64,000 nucleotides of DNA, from NCBI GenBank assembly GCA_038212095.1, contig JBBQUW010000012.1, forward strand, positions 1-64,000, read 5' to 3'. Positions within the stretch are counted from its first letter, which is position 1. Each line of letters opens with the position of its first letter. The notes beneath the pieces were generated by a model that was not told where the DNA came from, did not search any database, and saw nothing but the letters and a program-made list of their open reading frames with translations. The stretch comes from JAICYJ01 sp038212095. GTDB taxonomy: Bacteria; Actinomycetota; Thermoleophilia; Gaiellales; JAICJC01. Shown one piece after another: positions 49,511 to 57,865 of the stretch. The translations under genes and the position numbers were made by a program.

Positions 49511-49544
49511 CTCGCCCGCCGGCCCTTTCGCCGGCGGGCGAGGC
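49511..49544 (+). terminator. Hairpin after the permease gene
   Basis: CCTCGCCCGCCGG (49511-49523) pairs perfectly with CCGGCGGGCGAGG (49532-49544) across an 8-nt loop, 10 bp after the permease stop. There is no U-run, as is common for terminator hairpins in high-GC actinobacteria. Confidence 0.75.
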
Positions 49545-49585
49545 GTGCTACAACTTGGGCACGCGATTTGTGACAGGAGATACGA

Positions 49586-50026
49586 ATGCGTGTAGCCGAG
49601 ATCATGCAGACCGAGCTGGTGACCTGCGATCAGGACACCACCACCGTGGCTGCAACCGTCCTGATGGGGGAGCGCGGCGTGGGAGCGATCCTGGTGATGG
49701 ACGGGCCGCGGCTGGCCGGCATCTTTACCGAGCGCGACCTGTTGCGCGTGTTCGCCAGCGGTGACGATCTGCGCGAGCGCACGGTCGGCGAGCTGATGAC
49801 GCGCGACGTGACCATGGCCCCGCCGGATGCCGATGTGATCTGGGCGGCCGACACGATGAAGCGGATCAGGTCCCGCCACCTGCCGGTGGGCGAGGATGGC
49901 ATGGTGGCCGGCATAGTGTCGCTGCGCGACCTGTTCGTGACCGCGGAGGCGGTGCTGCGGCTCGACCCCGATGGTGCCGCCGCCGCGCGCGAGATGCTGG
50001 CAGCCGCCAGCGGTCGCCAAGCGTAA
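49586..50026 (+). CDS. Two-CBS-domain protein
   Basis: A 146-residue protein with two CBS motifs: 'MRVAEIMQTELVTCDQDTTT...GAILVMDGPRLAGIFTERDLL' (in two blocks) and 'VGELMTRDVTMAPPDAD...HLPVGEDGMVAGIVSLRDLF'. CBS pairs bind adenosyl nucleotides. Stand-alone proteins of this kind are common in actinobacteria and of unknown target. Convergent with the aminotransferase gene, 22 bp apart. Confidence 0.92.
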   Translation: MRVAEIMQTELVTCDQDTTTVAATVLMGERGVGAILVMDGPRLAGIFTERDLLRVFASGDDLRERTVGELMTRDVTMAPPDADVIWAADTMKRIRSRHLPVGEDGMVAGIVSLRDLFVTAEAVLRLDPDGAAAAREMLAAASGRQA

Positions 50027-50048
50027 CGCGCAGCCCGTCGAGAGGTCC

Positions 50049-51311
50049 TTAGGCCGGCGTCGTTGCAGAGACCTGTGACAGCGTCTCGGCGAACACTGAG
50101 GCGATCAGCGCGATCTCGCTCTCGCCGATCACGAACGGCGGCGACACCTGCAGCGAGTGGCCTGCCAGACCGCGCGTCAGCACGCCGCGGTCGCGGCAAC
50201 CCGCCACGATCCGGTCGACCAGGCCGGGGTCGGCAGCCCGGGCCCGCTCGTCGATCTCGATCGCGGCCAGGAGCCCGACTCCCGCTCGCACCTCGCTGAC
50301 CAGCGGCAGCTCGACCAACGGCCGCATGGCATCTGCCACCAGCGGCTCGAGCCGCGTGACGCGCTGCAACAGCCCCTCCCGCTCCAGGATCTCGAGGTTG
50401 GCAAGCGCGGCGGCGCAGACGCTGGGATGGCCAGAGTAGGTGTAGCCGTGCCGGAACAGCGCCTTGCCCGGTGTAGTCCAGAACGGCTCCTGGATGCGCG
50501 GCGACGCGATCACGGCGCCAAGCGGCAGATAGCCTGAGGTGATGCCCTTGGCGCAGGTGATGATGTCGGGCGTGATACCGAAGCGATGGCAGCCGAACCA
50601 TGTCCCCAGCCGGCCGAAGCCGCAGACCACCTCGTCGGCGATCAGCAGCACGTCATGGGCGGCGCACAGCTCCTGCACCCGCTGCCAGTAGCCGGGCGTG
50701 GGATGGAAGATGCCACCGGCGCCGGTCACCGGCTCGCCGATGAAGGCGGCGATCGAGTCGCCGCTCTGCTCGAACAGCCGCTCCAGCGCCGCGGTGTCGT
50801 CATTGCCGACGGTGGCCGTTTCGGTCAGCAGCGGGCCGAACCCCTCGCGGTTGGCCGGAATGCCGGCCAGGCTGGTGCCGTACGCGTTCATGCCGTGGTA
50901 GCTGCGCTCGCGGTGCACGATCGTGCGCTTCTGCGGCCTGCCCAGCGCGTGCCAGTAGCGCAGCGCGAGCTTGCCCGCGGTATCGACCGCGTCCGATCCG
51001 CCGTTGGCGAAGAAGACGGCGCTGCCGGCCACCGGCGCCAGCGCCGAGACACGCTCTGCCAGCTCGATCGCGGGCCGGTTGGCGGTGCTGCCGAAGATGT
51101 CGTAGCAGGCGAGCTCGCGCATCTGGGCGGCGGCAGCGTCAGCGATCTCGCTGCGGCCATGGCCGACGCTGCAGTACCAGAGGCCGCCCTTCGCATCGAC
51201 GTACTCGCGTCCCTGCTCGTCCCAGACGCGCGCACCCTCACCGCGAGCGACGACGAACTCGCCATCCTTGACGAGTGCCATGTCCGCGAATGGGTGCCAC
51301 AGCCTGCTCAT
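50049..51311 (-). CDS. Class III aminotransferase (omega-transaminase type)
   Basis: A 420-residue PLP enzyme: 'FFANGGSDAVDTAGKLALRY', 'ERSYHGMNAYGTSLAG', 'LLIADEVVCGFGRLGTWFG' (PLP-binding Asp) and the Schiff-base Lys in 'CAKGITSGYLPLGAV'. The family moves amino groups from omega-amino acids or amines to pyruvate or 2-oxoglutarate. It would feed the aldehyde into oxidation, in keeping with the amine-catabolism theme. A MarR gene lies 52 bp upstream on the same strand. Confidence 0.93.
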   Translation of the reverse strand: MSRLWHPFADMALVKDGEFVVARGEGARVWDEQGREYVDAKGGLWYCSVGHGRSEIADAAAAQMRELACYDIFGSTANRPAIELAERVSALAPVAGSAVFFANGGSDAVDTAGKLALRYWHALGRPQKRTIVHRERSYHGMNAYGTSLAGIPANREGFGPLLTETATVGNDDTAALERLFEQSGDSIAAFIGEPVTGAGGIFHPTPGYWQRVQELCAAHDVLLIADEVVCGFGRLGTWFGCHRFGITPDIITCAKGITSGYLPLGAVIASPRIQEPFWTTPGKALFRHGYTYSGHPSVCAAALANLEILEREGLLQRVTRLEPLVADAMRPLVELPLVSEVRAGVGLLAAIEIDERARAADPGLVDRIVAGCRDRGVLTRGLAGHSLQVSPPFVIGESEIALIASVFAETLSQVSATTPA

Positions 51312-51363
51312 GCCGTGGACGATATCAGCGCCTGGAACAGCGGCGCGCTGTGCTCACGCGTAC

Positions 51364-51840
51364 TCAGGAAGCGGCGATCGCCGACAGCGTGGCCGCGCCA
51401 AGCGCCACCGCGCCGCGATCGATGTCGCCAACGCGGCGTACCATCTCGTTCTCGAGGGCGTCGCTGGCCTGGCGAGCGAGCCTGCGGCCCTCGTCGGTCA
51501 GCCGCGTCTGGCCCTGCGCGCCGCTTCGTACGGCGTAGCCGCGCGCAGCAAGGCGCAGCGCGATCTGCTTGGCCTGGCTGAGGCTGGCCGCCAGCAGCTC
51601 GGCCAGCACACGCGTGTTGACGGCCTCGCTGTCGGGACAATCACTGAGCAGGAGCAGCGCGTACAGCTCCATGGGGCGCAGGTCGACGTCGCGCGCAATC
51701 TCCAACACGGATCGGTCGAGGGTTCGAAGCAGCCGCAGCCCTGCCGGCACACCGGTGGGCGCGTCCAGTGCAGCGGGAGGGGGATTGGTAACTAGCGCGA
51801 GTCGGACAGCGCTGCGGCTGATGGTGTGATGCACGCCCAT
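51364..51840 (-). CDS. MarR-family transcriptional regulator
   Basis: A 158-residue protein with the MarR winged-helix pattern: 'LRPMELYALLLLSDCPDSEA', 'VLAELLAASLSQAKQIALRLAARGYAV' and 'RLTDEGRRLARQA'. MarR proteins usually respond to phenolic or carboxylate ligands. It lies upstream of the aminotransferase gene on the same strand and probably regulates it. The N-terminal 25 residues are uncertain. Confidence 0.82.
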   Translation of the reverse strand: MGVHHTISRSAVRLALVTNPPPAALDAPTGVPAGLRLLRTLDRSVLEIARDVDLRPMELYALLLLSDCPDSEAVNTRVLAELLAASLSQAKQIALRLAARGYAVRSGAQGQTRLTDEGRRLARQASDALENEMVRRVGDIDRGAVALGAATLSAIAAS

Positions 51841-52223
51841 GGCGGCATGATCCCTCAGCCGCGGCCGCGGCGCCCTCGCCGTTTTGCGGTATCTTTTGGC
51901 TGCGTTGTGGTGACGTCAGCGATCGCCGTCGCGCCGCTCACCCTCGCCGGGCGGGTCGTCCGACAGCTCGCCGAAGCCGTGTTGTTCGAGCAGCTTGGCG
52001 ACCGCGATCCAGCTTCGTGGCTGGTTCGTGGTGGTCGCGGCGGCGTCGGGGCTGTCGGCAGAAGGGTGCATGGGCGCGTGACGCTAGCTGCCGCGGACGC
52101 CCCGCGCAACTCCCATCCACGCAGTTTGCGAAGATCTGCTGAAGGCGCGGGAAGCGGGTGCGGTGGGACTACCATGCGCCCGCTGGCCGGCGGTCATTCG
52201 GCATCCGACGAACGGAGATCTCC
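51841..52223. other. Intergenic region without supported gene
   Basis: These 383 bp hold only shadow-like open frames (Arg/Pro/Ser-rich, no SD). It contains the divergent promoters of the MarR and hydrolase genes, but I could not pick a convincing -35/-10 pair. Confidence 0.4.
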
Positions 52224-53108
52224 GTGGAGCAACGAGAGCATGGGATCGTGGTTGACGGTGGACGCACGTTGCACTTTCGCGAGTCCGGCGATCTCGACGG
52301 GCCGTTGGTGTTTGTGCACCACGGATCGCCCGGCGCGGGCCTGCAGCAGCCCAAGGTCGTCCGCGATGCCGCCGGGCGGGGACTGCGACTGATCGCGCAC
52401 GACCGTCCCGGATACGGCGGGTCGACGCGGCTTCCCGGCCGCCGAGTCGATCATGTCGCCGCCGACGTCGCGGCGATTGCCGATTACCTCGGCGTGCAGC
52501 GGTTCGCCGTGTGGGGTGCGTCCGGTGGCGGGCCGCACGCGCTGGCCTGCGCAGCGCTGCTCCCTGACCGGGTGGTTGCCTGCGCTGCGATCGCCTCGCC
52601 GGCGCCGTACGCCGCGGAGGGCCTCGACTGGACTGCGGGCATGGGTGAGCTGAACGTGTCCGAGTTCGCGATTCTCGCCCAAGGCCCGGAAGCTCATATG
52701 GCGTTTCTGCGCGGCGAGGCGAACGGGTTGCTGTCGGCCGGCCCCGGGGAGCTGCGGGCGGCCCTCTCCACGGTGCTGTCGGAGGTCGACCGCGAGGCGC
52801 TGACCGACGAGCTGGCCGTCCACCTGACCGAGAATCTCCGGCTGGGGCTCGAGCAGGGTGTTGAGGGCTGGCATGACGAGTCGGTCGCGACCTACGAGCC
52901 GTGGGGCTTTGACCCCGCCGCGATCGACGTGCCGACCCAGGTCTGGCATGGCGAGCAGGATCGGTTCGTGCCGGCGGCGCACGGCCGCTGGCTGGCCGAG
53001 CGGATCCCAGCGGCTGACGCCCACATCAGCGCCGAGCATGGCCATGTCAGCCTGATCTCGATGAGCGTTCCGCGCGTGCATGCGTGGATGGCGGAGCTCC
53101 TCGCCTGA
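52224..53108 (+). CDS. Alpha/beta-fold hydrolase
   Basis: A 294-residue hydrolase with oxyanion-hole 'VFVHHGSPGAG', nucleophile Ser in 'VWGASGGGPHAL', Asp in 'HGEQDRFVP' and His in 'SAEHGHVSL'. GGAG precedes the GTG at 52224. The substrate is unknown: esterase, epoxide hydrolase or C-C hydrolase are all possible; the Ser nucleophile rules out dehalogenase or epoxide hydrolase of the Asp type. Confidence 0.9.
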   Translation: MEQREHGIVVDGGRTLHFRESGDLDGPLVFVHHGSPGAGLQQPKVVRDAAGRGLRLIAHDRPGYGGSTRLPGRRVDHVAADVAAIADYLGVQRFAVWGASGGGPHALACAALLPDRVVACAAIASPAPYAAEGLDWTAGMGELNVSEFAILAQGPEAHMAFLRGEANGLLSAGPGELRAALSTVLSEVDREALTDELAVHLTENLRLGLEQGVEGWHDESVATYEPWGFDPAAIDVPTQVWHGEQDRFVPAAHGRWLAERIPAADAHISAEHGHVSLISMSVPRVHAWMAELLA

Positions 53109-53399
53109 TCAGCGGCCGTCGAGCCTGATCGTCCAGCGGTCGATCGATGCGATCTGCAGGTGCGACGGGTGCCATGGATCGCGGGCGAGGGTGGCGCGCA
53201 CATCGTCCTCGGATGCGGACTCGACGACCAGCGTGACGCGGTACTCGTCGGCCAGCGGGCCGCCCAGCACCACGAAGCCGGACTTCACCAACCCGTCCAT
53301 GAACGCGGCGTGTGCAGCCCAGTCCGACTGCTCCTCCAGTGGCCGTCCGACGACCAAATCGGGGCCCGACCGGGTGAGGCCGATCAGGAACGTCGCCAT
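53109..53399 (-). CDS. YCII-related domain protein
   Basis: A 96-residue YciI-like protein ('FLIGLTRSGPDLVVGRPLEEQ', in part; 'HAAFMDGLVKSGFVVLGGPL' and 'DPWHPSHLQIASIDRWTIRL'). The fold is a ferredoxin-like dimer with a proposed His/Asp active site; function unknown. Its stop abuts that of the hydrolase gene (convergent). Confidence 0.87.
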   Translation of the reverse strand: MATFLIGLTRSGPDLVVGRPLEEQSDWAAHAAFMDGLVKSGFVVLGGPLADEYRVTLVVESASEDDVRATLARDPWHPSHLQIASIDRWTIRLDGR

Positions 53400-53490
53400 G
53401 CGCGGACTCTAGTACGTCAGAAAGCCAGGCCGCTGCCTGATGGGACAGCTATAAGAAGTCCCTGCGCCGCCTGGTTGGGCGAGCTGGCCG

Positions 53491-53528
53491 CTATTTCTGA
53501 ACACGCTACTTGCAGCGTTCAGAAATAG
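53491..53528. repeat. Strong hairpin at the left edge of the defence island
   Basis: CTATTTCTGAAC (53491-53502) and GTTCAGAAATAG (53517-53528) are perfect 12-bp inverted repeats. With one bulged A, the inner CGCT/AGCG extends the stem to about 15 bp. It is AT-rich compared with its surroundings. It could be a bidirectional terminator or a boundary or insertion-end sequence of the acquired region that starts here. Confidence 0.75.
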
Positions 53529-53546
53529 ATTGTGCGGATTGGCACA

Positions 53547-53803
53547 GTGATTTGTGGCGCCGCGCGTCGTGCTGACCGGGCACTCGCGAGAGTTGGTGGC
53601 AAGCACACGCAACGCGAGATGGGGATGCGGATCGGCATCAGCCTCGACGTCTGCCGCCGCCTCGAACGCGGGAAGTATTCCAATCCGCCGATCCGGTGCT
53701 GACGAACGCGGCACTCGTCCTTGACTGCCGACTCTCTGACATCCCGGAGGAGGTTGCTGCGCTGGACACGCTTCCGCTCGATGCAGCCTCCCAGGCTCTC
53801 TAG
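53547..53803 (+). pseudogene. XRE-family HTH regulator, frameshifted
   Basis: From a GTG at 53547 the frame reads 'GGKHTQREMGMRIGISLDV', 'CRRLERGKYSNPPIR' and then a TGA near 53700. Shifting frame there continues the same family: 'LTNAALVLDCRLSDIPEE', ending at the TAG at 53801. The two halves together form one XRE HTH protein (compare 'R.LERG...NPPIR.L.NAALVLDC.L.D'). A single lost base at about 53699-53702 explains it. Either a true pseudogene or a sequencing indel. Confidence 0.8.
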
Positions 53804-53901
53804 TCAACCGACTGGTGGTCGCGAGGCGCACTTCGGGTTCTGACTCACGGTCTAGGCAGTCAGCGGCAAACAACGACCGCGCCGGAGACTACGATCGAAC
53901 G

Positions 53902-54498
53902 ATGAGCCAGTCCGCCGACTCCTCGAACTGGGAGGAATTATGGCCCTCGATCTGGGGTCAGGTTGAGATCGTCCCCATCGGTGCGAGTGGGAGCCATCGA
54001 ATCGTTATCGACCACCTGCTGCCGCCGAGCGCCGGTACTGGTCAGTCTGGGCTCCGCATCTCAACCAAACGCGCCGCCAGGCTCACAAGTGGCGACTTCG
54101 ATCCCGATGCCGCCGAAATTGTCCACCAGCGAATGGCCGCGAAGAAAGGACGTGTGATCGTAGCTTTCGATTCCGGATCCGGACTTGTTCTGAGCGCGCT
54201 TGCGTTTCACATTGAGACTACGAAGCCGGTGCTAGTCAAGGCCTTTGCTGTGGAACTTCAAGAGGGTCGCCCAACCATCCGTGGCCTAGCCGCGCGACGG
54301 ATCCTCAAGGCGTACGCCCACGTGGTGAGCGCAAAGCTGAACAAAACCGGGGACGTCTACTTCGGCAAGCCCAAGAGGGCTGATGAAGCACTAAAGGCCG
54401 AGTTGAAAGCGTTGGGGTTTCAGCTCGGCAGGCAGAATATGTTCGAACGAGCCGCTGAATACTACCGCCAGCCAGCTGACCAAACGTCGGAGCTTTAG
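53902..54498 (+). CDS. Hypothetical protein, possible GNAT-like fold
   Basis: A 198-residue protein. The C-terminal half ('LVKAFAVELQEGRPTIRGLA', 'RRILKAYAHVVSAKLNKTGD', 'ADEALKAELKALGFQ') has the helix-strand order of an acetyltransferase-like domain, but the acetyl-CoA loop is not convincing. Codon use looks less GC-biased than in neighbours, in keeping with acquisition. It is convergent with the next gene and overlaps its stop by 4 bp. An antitoxin/toxin-like pairing is possible but unsupported. Confidence 0.6.
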   Translation: MSQSADSSNWEELWPSIWGQVEIVPIGASGSHRIVIDHLLPPSAGTGQSGLRISTKRAARLTSGDFDPDAAEIVHQRMAAKKGRVIVAFDSGSGLVLSALAFHIETTKPVLVKAFAVELQEGRPTIRGLAARRILKAYAHVVSAKLNKTGDVYFGKPKRADEALKAELKALGFQLGRQNMFERAAEYYRQPADQTSEL

Positions 54499-54941
54499 TC
54501 GTCTTCATTTGATCCTGAGACGCCGATCAGCGACCCTCGTGGATCACCCCGCGTCTCTTGAACGGCGGCTGCGGCTTGGACGTACAACTCGGCAGGGAGG
54601 TACTTCTTCGCTTGCGCGAGCCACTCCTGGCGATCGGCCTCGGGCTGGCGTAGCTTCCGAAGGAACGCATCAACCTCCTGCTCGACGAGGCCAGCGTGCT
54701 TCGCGCAATGGACATTCGCGTACTCGACGAGGTCGAATGCGACTTCGCTGACGAGTCGATTGCGGTAGCGCGTACGCGCCAGCTCCAGCACTTGGCGGGC
54801 AGGTATGTGCTTCGCCTTGCCGCTTTTGATCCGTTCCACATCATGCCGGCTAAGCGTCGACTCGTTAACGCCCAGCATCAACGCCGCGGCACCCTGGGTT
54901 GGGTATGCGATTGCTGGGATCCTCTCTACTGCGATAGCCAT
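54495..54941 (-). CDS. Putative HTH DNA-binding protein
   Basis: About 148 residues from the ATG at 54941 (AGGA upstream). 'TQGAAALMLGVNESTLSRHD' is a helix-turn-helix; a helical C-terminus follows. No named family. Three tandem 9-bp repeats (54968-54994) lie 26 bp upstream of the start, the expected position for self-regulation. The frame is open up to 55352, but that upstream part includes the repeats and is not plausible protein. Confidence 0.65.
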   Translation of the reverse strand: MAIAVERIPAIAYPTQGAAALMLGVNESTLSRHDVERIKSGKAKHIPARQVLELARTRYRNRLVSEVAFDLVEYANVHCAKHAGLVEQEVDAFLRKLRQPEADRQEWLAQAKKYLPAELYVQAAAAVQETRGDPRGSLIGVSGSNEDD

Positions 54942-54967
54942 TTCATCCTCATCTGCCCTCAGTGTAG

Positions 54968-54994
54968 GCAAGGATTGCAAGGATTGCAAGGATT
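54968..54994. repeat. Three tandem GCAAGGATT iterons
   Basis: GCAAGGATT is repeated perfectly three times head to tail at 54968, 54977 and 54986, with a degenerate fourth (TCACGGATT) following. The set lies directly upstream of the HTH gene at 54495-54941 and could be its operator. Confidence 0.85.
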
Positions 54995-55480
54995 TCACGG
55001 ATTGAGTAGCTGTATCGACCTTCGGAGACGCATCCTTGAGACGCGCTCCCGGCACTCTCCATGTCGGACCTCCTCGCTCCCACACACCTGAGTAGCTCCC
55101 GCCCGGGTGATCACGCGCTAACCGAGGCGCGGTGGTCACAAGGGAGCGCCAGGCTGAACTGATCGAGGGTGAAGCGGCCCCAACGGCCTCACGCAGAGCG
55201 ATTGAACGGCAACCAGAGCGCGCTGGCTCGATTCGAGCAGGGCCGCTACCGCTCGCTCGATGCAAAGCCCGCTCACCCCTGCGTGTTGAAGGTGCGATTT
55301 GAGCTCCGGGGAATTTATGCCAGATCTCCCGCAACTCTCGAATCGCCCTCACATCGCAAGGCGTACTGCAAAATCATGAGGGATATGGCTCGACGGGGTC
55401 GAGGTGTCGATCGAGAGCCTTAGCGATGCTCATCCCAGGACGCGGCCCGTCGCCGAGGAGCTCTCGATAGAAGGTTCAAC
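54995..55480. other. Region without supported gene
   Basis: About 485 bp between the iterons and the end of the JAB gene. Open frames here are out of register with their neighbours and lack SD sequences. It may be leftover sequence of the degraded island. Confidence 0.4.
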
Positions 55481-55956
55481 TCAGGCATCAAACGGCCGAA
55501 TGCGAGTGTGCCGCAGGGTTTCCTCCTTCGTGTCCCAAAGAAAGCCGCCGAGTTCCCCCAACCTGACCTTTCTACCGTGCGCACTGGTGGCTTGGATGAG
55601 CACGACCGGCGCCGGGAGAGCGGGGCCTGGATCGTTCGCGATCGTTCTAGCGGCCGTCGAGTCGCGTCCGCTGGGCCTGGCGACGCCTCTTGGGTGTGTG
55701 TGCCAGTCTCCGAGGTATCGCAATTGGCTATCGGACTCGCGGTAAACGTGGTCAATGAGCCTTTGGGTGTGCTCGCGGTCCGGCCCGTATCCCCACAGCC
55801 GGTGCTTTGCAGCTGGGCCTGGCCCGAACGCCTGGACGACGACGGACCGTCGTTCTCGGCCAGGTAGCCAAACAGGCTTCCGCCTGTTTCTCTGAGCCAA
55901 TGGCGCCTCGACTCTCGCTCGATCACTGCCTTGGCGTCCTCCTGAATCCAAATCAC
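55481..55956 (-). pseudogene. JAB/MPN (Cap3-like) metalloprotease, frameshifted
   Basis: From a GTG at 55956 (GTGA overlap with the E1 stop) one frame reads 'VIWIQEDAKAVIERESRRHW' and 'RETGGSLFGYLAENDG', with the catalytic Glu. Just after, the sequence jumps frame and continues 'VVVQAFGPGPAAKHRLWGYG', then 'LGDWHTHPRGVARPSGRDST', the JAMM zinc motif HxHP...SxxD, to the stop at 55481. One missing base near 55853 (GGTCCGTCG) separates them. Repaired, it is about 157 residues, the size of CBASS Cap3 isopeptidases that remove Cap2-conjugated CD-NTase. Confidence 0.82.
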
Positions 55957-56957
55957 GCTGGACACACAGGACACTCCGGGTGTCGCGGCAGCTTGCCTTC
56001 GTGCCAGCGGTCGGCGGCAGCCCGAAGCTTGAGCACGATCCAGTCCGGGCCGGTGGGATAGTCGGTGATCGCGGCTGTTTGGACGGTCATGCGCGCGGTC
56101 GCTGCGATCACCTCTTGAGTGTCGAAGCCAGCGCACGAGGCGGCCGGGTGAGAACAGCCGTAGGGCGTGAAGTGATCGAGGATTCCCTCAGGCACCATCG
56201 GAATCGAGCCGCTTCGTTGGTGTATCCTGAAGCACTCGGGGCAACCGCCACCGGGCTTGAAGGCGACGACGCGGCCGCCGACACCGCCCGGCGTGATCGC
56301 CGCCATGATCAGCGGCACACCCTCTGCCATGCAGTGTCTCCAGAGGGCGTCGGTGACCATCGCGGATCCTGTTGCATCCACCACGACAGCGGATGCGCTG
56401 ATCAGATCATGGATCCTCTGTCTTGACTCGATGCTCCCGCCCACCTGAAGCACGTGTGCACGCGTGGAGACCAGCGGATTGGCGCGCGCGGCCAGCTCAG
56501 CCACCGCCTCGGCCTTGAACCGCCCGGCATGATCAACGGTCAGCACGTGACGCACACCGTTGTTCACATCAAAGACGTCGCTGTCGACCAGATCGATGGC
56601 ACCGGCTCCGGCGCGAGCTATCTCAAGTGCGAGCGGGCCACCGAGTGAGCCCGCACCAACGATCGTGATCACGGCCTTCTCGAATCCCCTGAGCTCTCGA
56701 GTGCGTGCCCGTTGGACAAGCCGGCTCAGGGCCTGGGTAGCGAACTCCCGTACCCGCTCAACCGACTCATCAGCGCGCTGGGTAATCTCAAACACCCGCC
56801 ACGCGCGGCGATGATCGCCTCGACGCGGCGCCTCCTCGAAGTAGGAGACCGCGACCACAAACGTCTTTGACTGAAGACGCCGGCCTTTCTTGTGGCCCTT
56901 CTTGCCCACCGACACGTTCCTTGGCAGTTGCCGGACGGCCTCCCTGAGCGGTTCGAA
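55953..56957 (-). pseudogene. ThiF/E1-like activating enzyme, 5'-truncated (Cap2-like)
   Basis: About 334 residues of E1-like protein: 'AVITIVGAGSLGGPLALEIA' (nucleotide loop), 'DLVDSDVFDVNNGVRHVLTV', 'AGRFKAEAVAELAARANPLV', then zinc-type CPEC and CPVC near the end. Its own start and any N-terminal E2 domain are missing: upstream of about 56957 the same DNA encodes HsdS in another frame. Followed directly by a JAB gene, it resembles the E1 half of CBASS Cap2. No CD-NTase or E2 gene is in the window. Bil-type or other ubiquitin-like operons are alternatives. Confidence 0.75.
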
Positions 56958-56959
56958 CC

Positions 56960-57865
56960 GTCCACGGGCGCGACTCCAACCTTCTTGAAGTACGGACGCA
57001 GCTTGCCGAAGAGAATATCCCCCGCCTTGAATCGGCTCGTCGTCCCAGAAACGCTTGATCGCTCTCCCCAGGCGGAGAGAACAGTTGATCCGCGAGGCAT
57101 GACGTCCAGTCCGATGTAGGGACTGTGATCGTCTCGTGTGCCGGCGGGCGCCGTATCCTTGACCAACTGGACGACCTCCCGCAGTTCGACCACGCGCCAT
57201 GCCCTGGGAATCATCCCAATCTCCGAATCGACTAAGTCGTCTGCGCCGTCGAAGTCGATGAACCGAGACCGGAACACAGCCTCGCCGATCTGTTCGAGCG
57301 TCAAGCAAATACGTCGATTCAACTCGATCTTCTCGTCGAAGACGCCCAACGTGGTCGCGACGGCGCGTTGCCGGGGCAGCGATGGCAGCGCGATGGGAAG
57401 CGACGAAAACGTCTTTTTGTTCAGAATCGGCTGCGCGGATCCACCCGCCGCGAGCTGTCTGAACTCGGCGCGACGAGCGAGCAGAGCGTAATAGACGAAC
57501 ATTGGATCCGCGATGTCTTCCCGGACAATGATCGAGTTGATCTGCTGGTTTGTGACTGAGTTCGCGCCTGCTATGGCAACCTTTCCCATGTCCGAACCGA
57601 TGCAGGACACCATTACGCTGCCGCAGGGGATGGTGGCGCTCACCACAGACCCAAGTCCATGCGGGCTGAGGTTACGGAGTGTCCGCTCGATCACTCGCCT
57701 GCCGTCCATGTCACTAGGCGTAACGAATGGGACGTCGCCCCCAAAGTCCTCCGGGAGCGCTCCGGGAGGGGTTCGCCCAGTTACGACTCGCCCGAGATCA
57801 GAGATGGTGACGGTCGAACCATGCTTACTCAAGCCGCAGCCCTCGGAGCTTGACGCGAATCTCAT
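56960..57865 (-). pseudogene. hsdS: Type I restriction specificity subunit HsdS, 3'-truncated
   Basis: Two target-recognition halves start normally: 'SDLGRVVTGRTPPGALPED', the central 'LPSLPRQRAVATTLGVFDEK' repeat, then 'RFKAGDILFGKLRPYFKKVG' of the second half. After 'VAPVDG' homology stops abruptly near 56960 and the frame runs into the E1 gene out of phase. The second domain and the C-terminal conserved repeat are lost, about 100 residues. The start is uncertain: the ATG at 57865 or a TTG near 57832 with GAGGG upstream. Confidence 0.82.
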
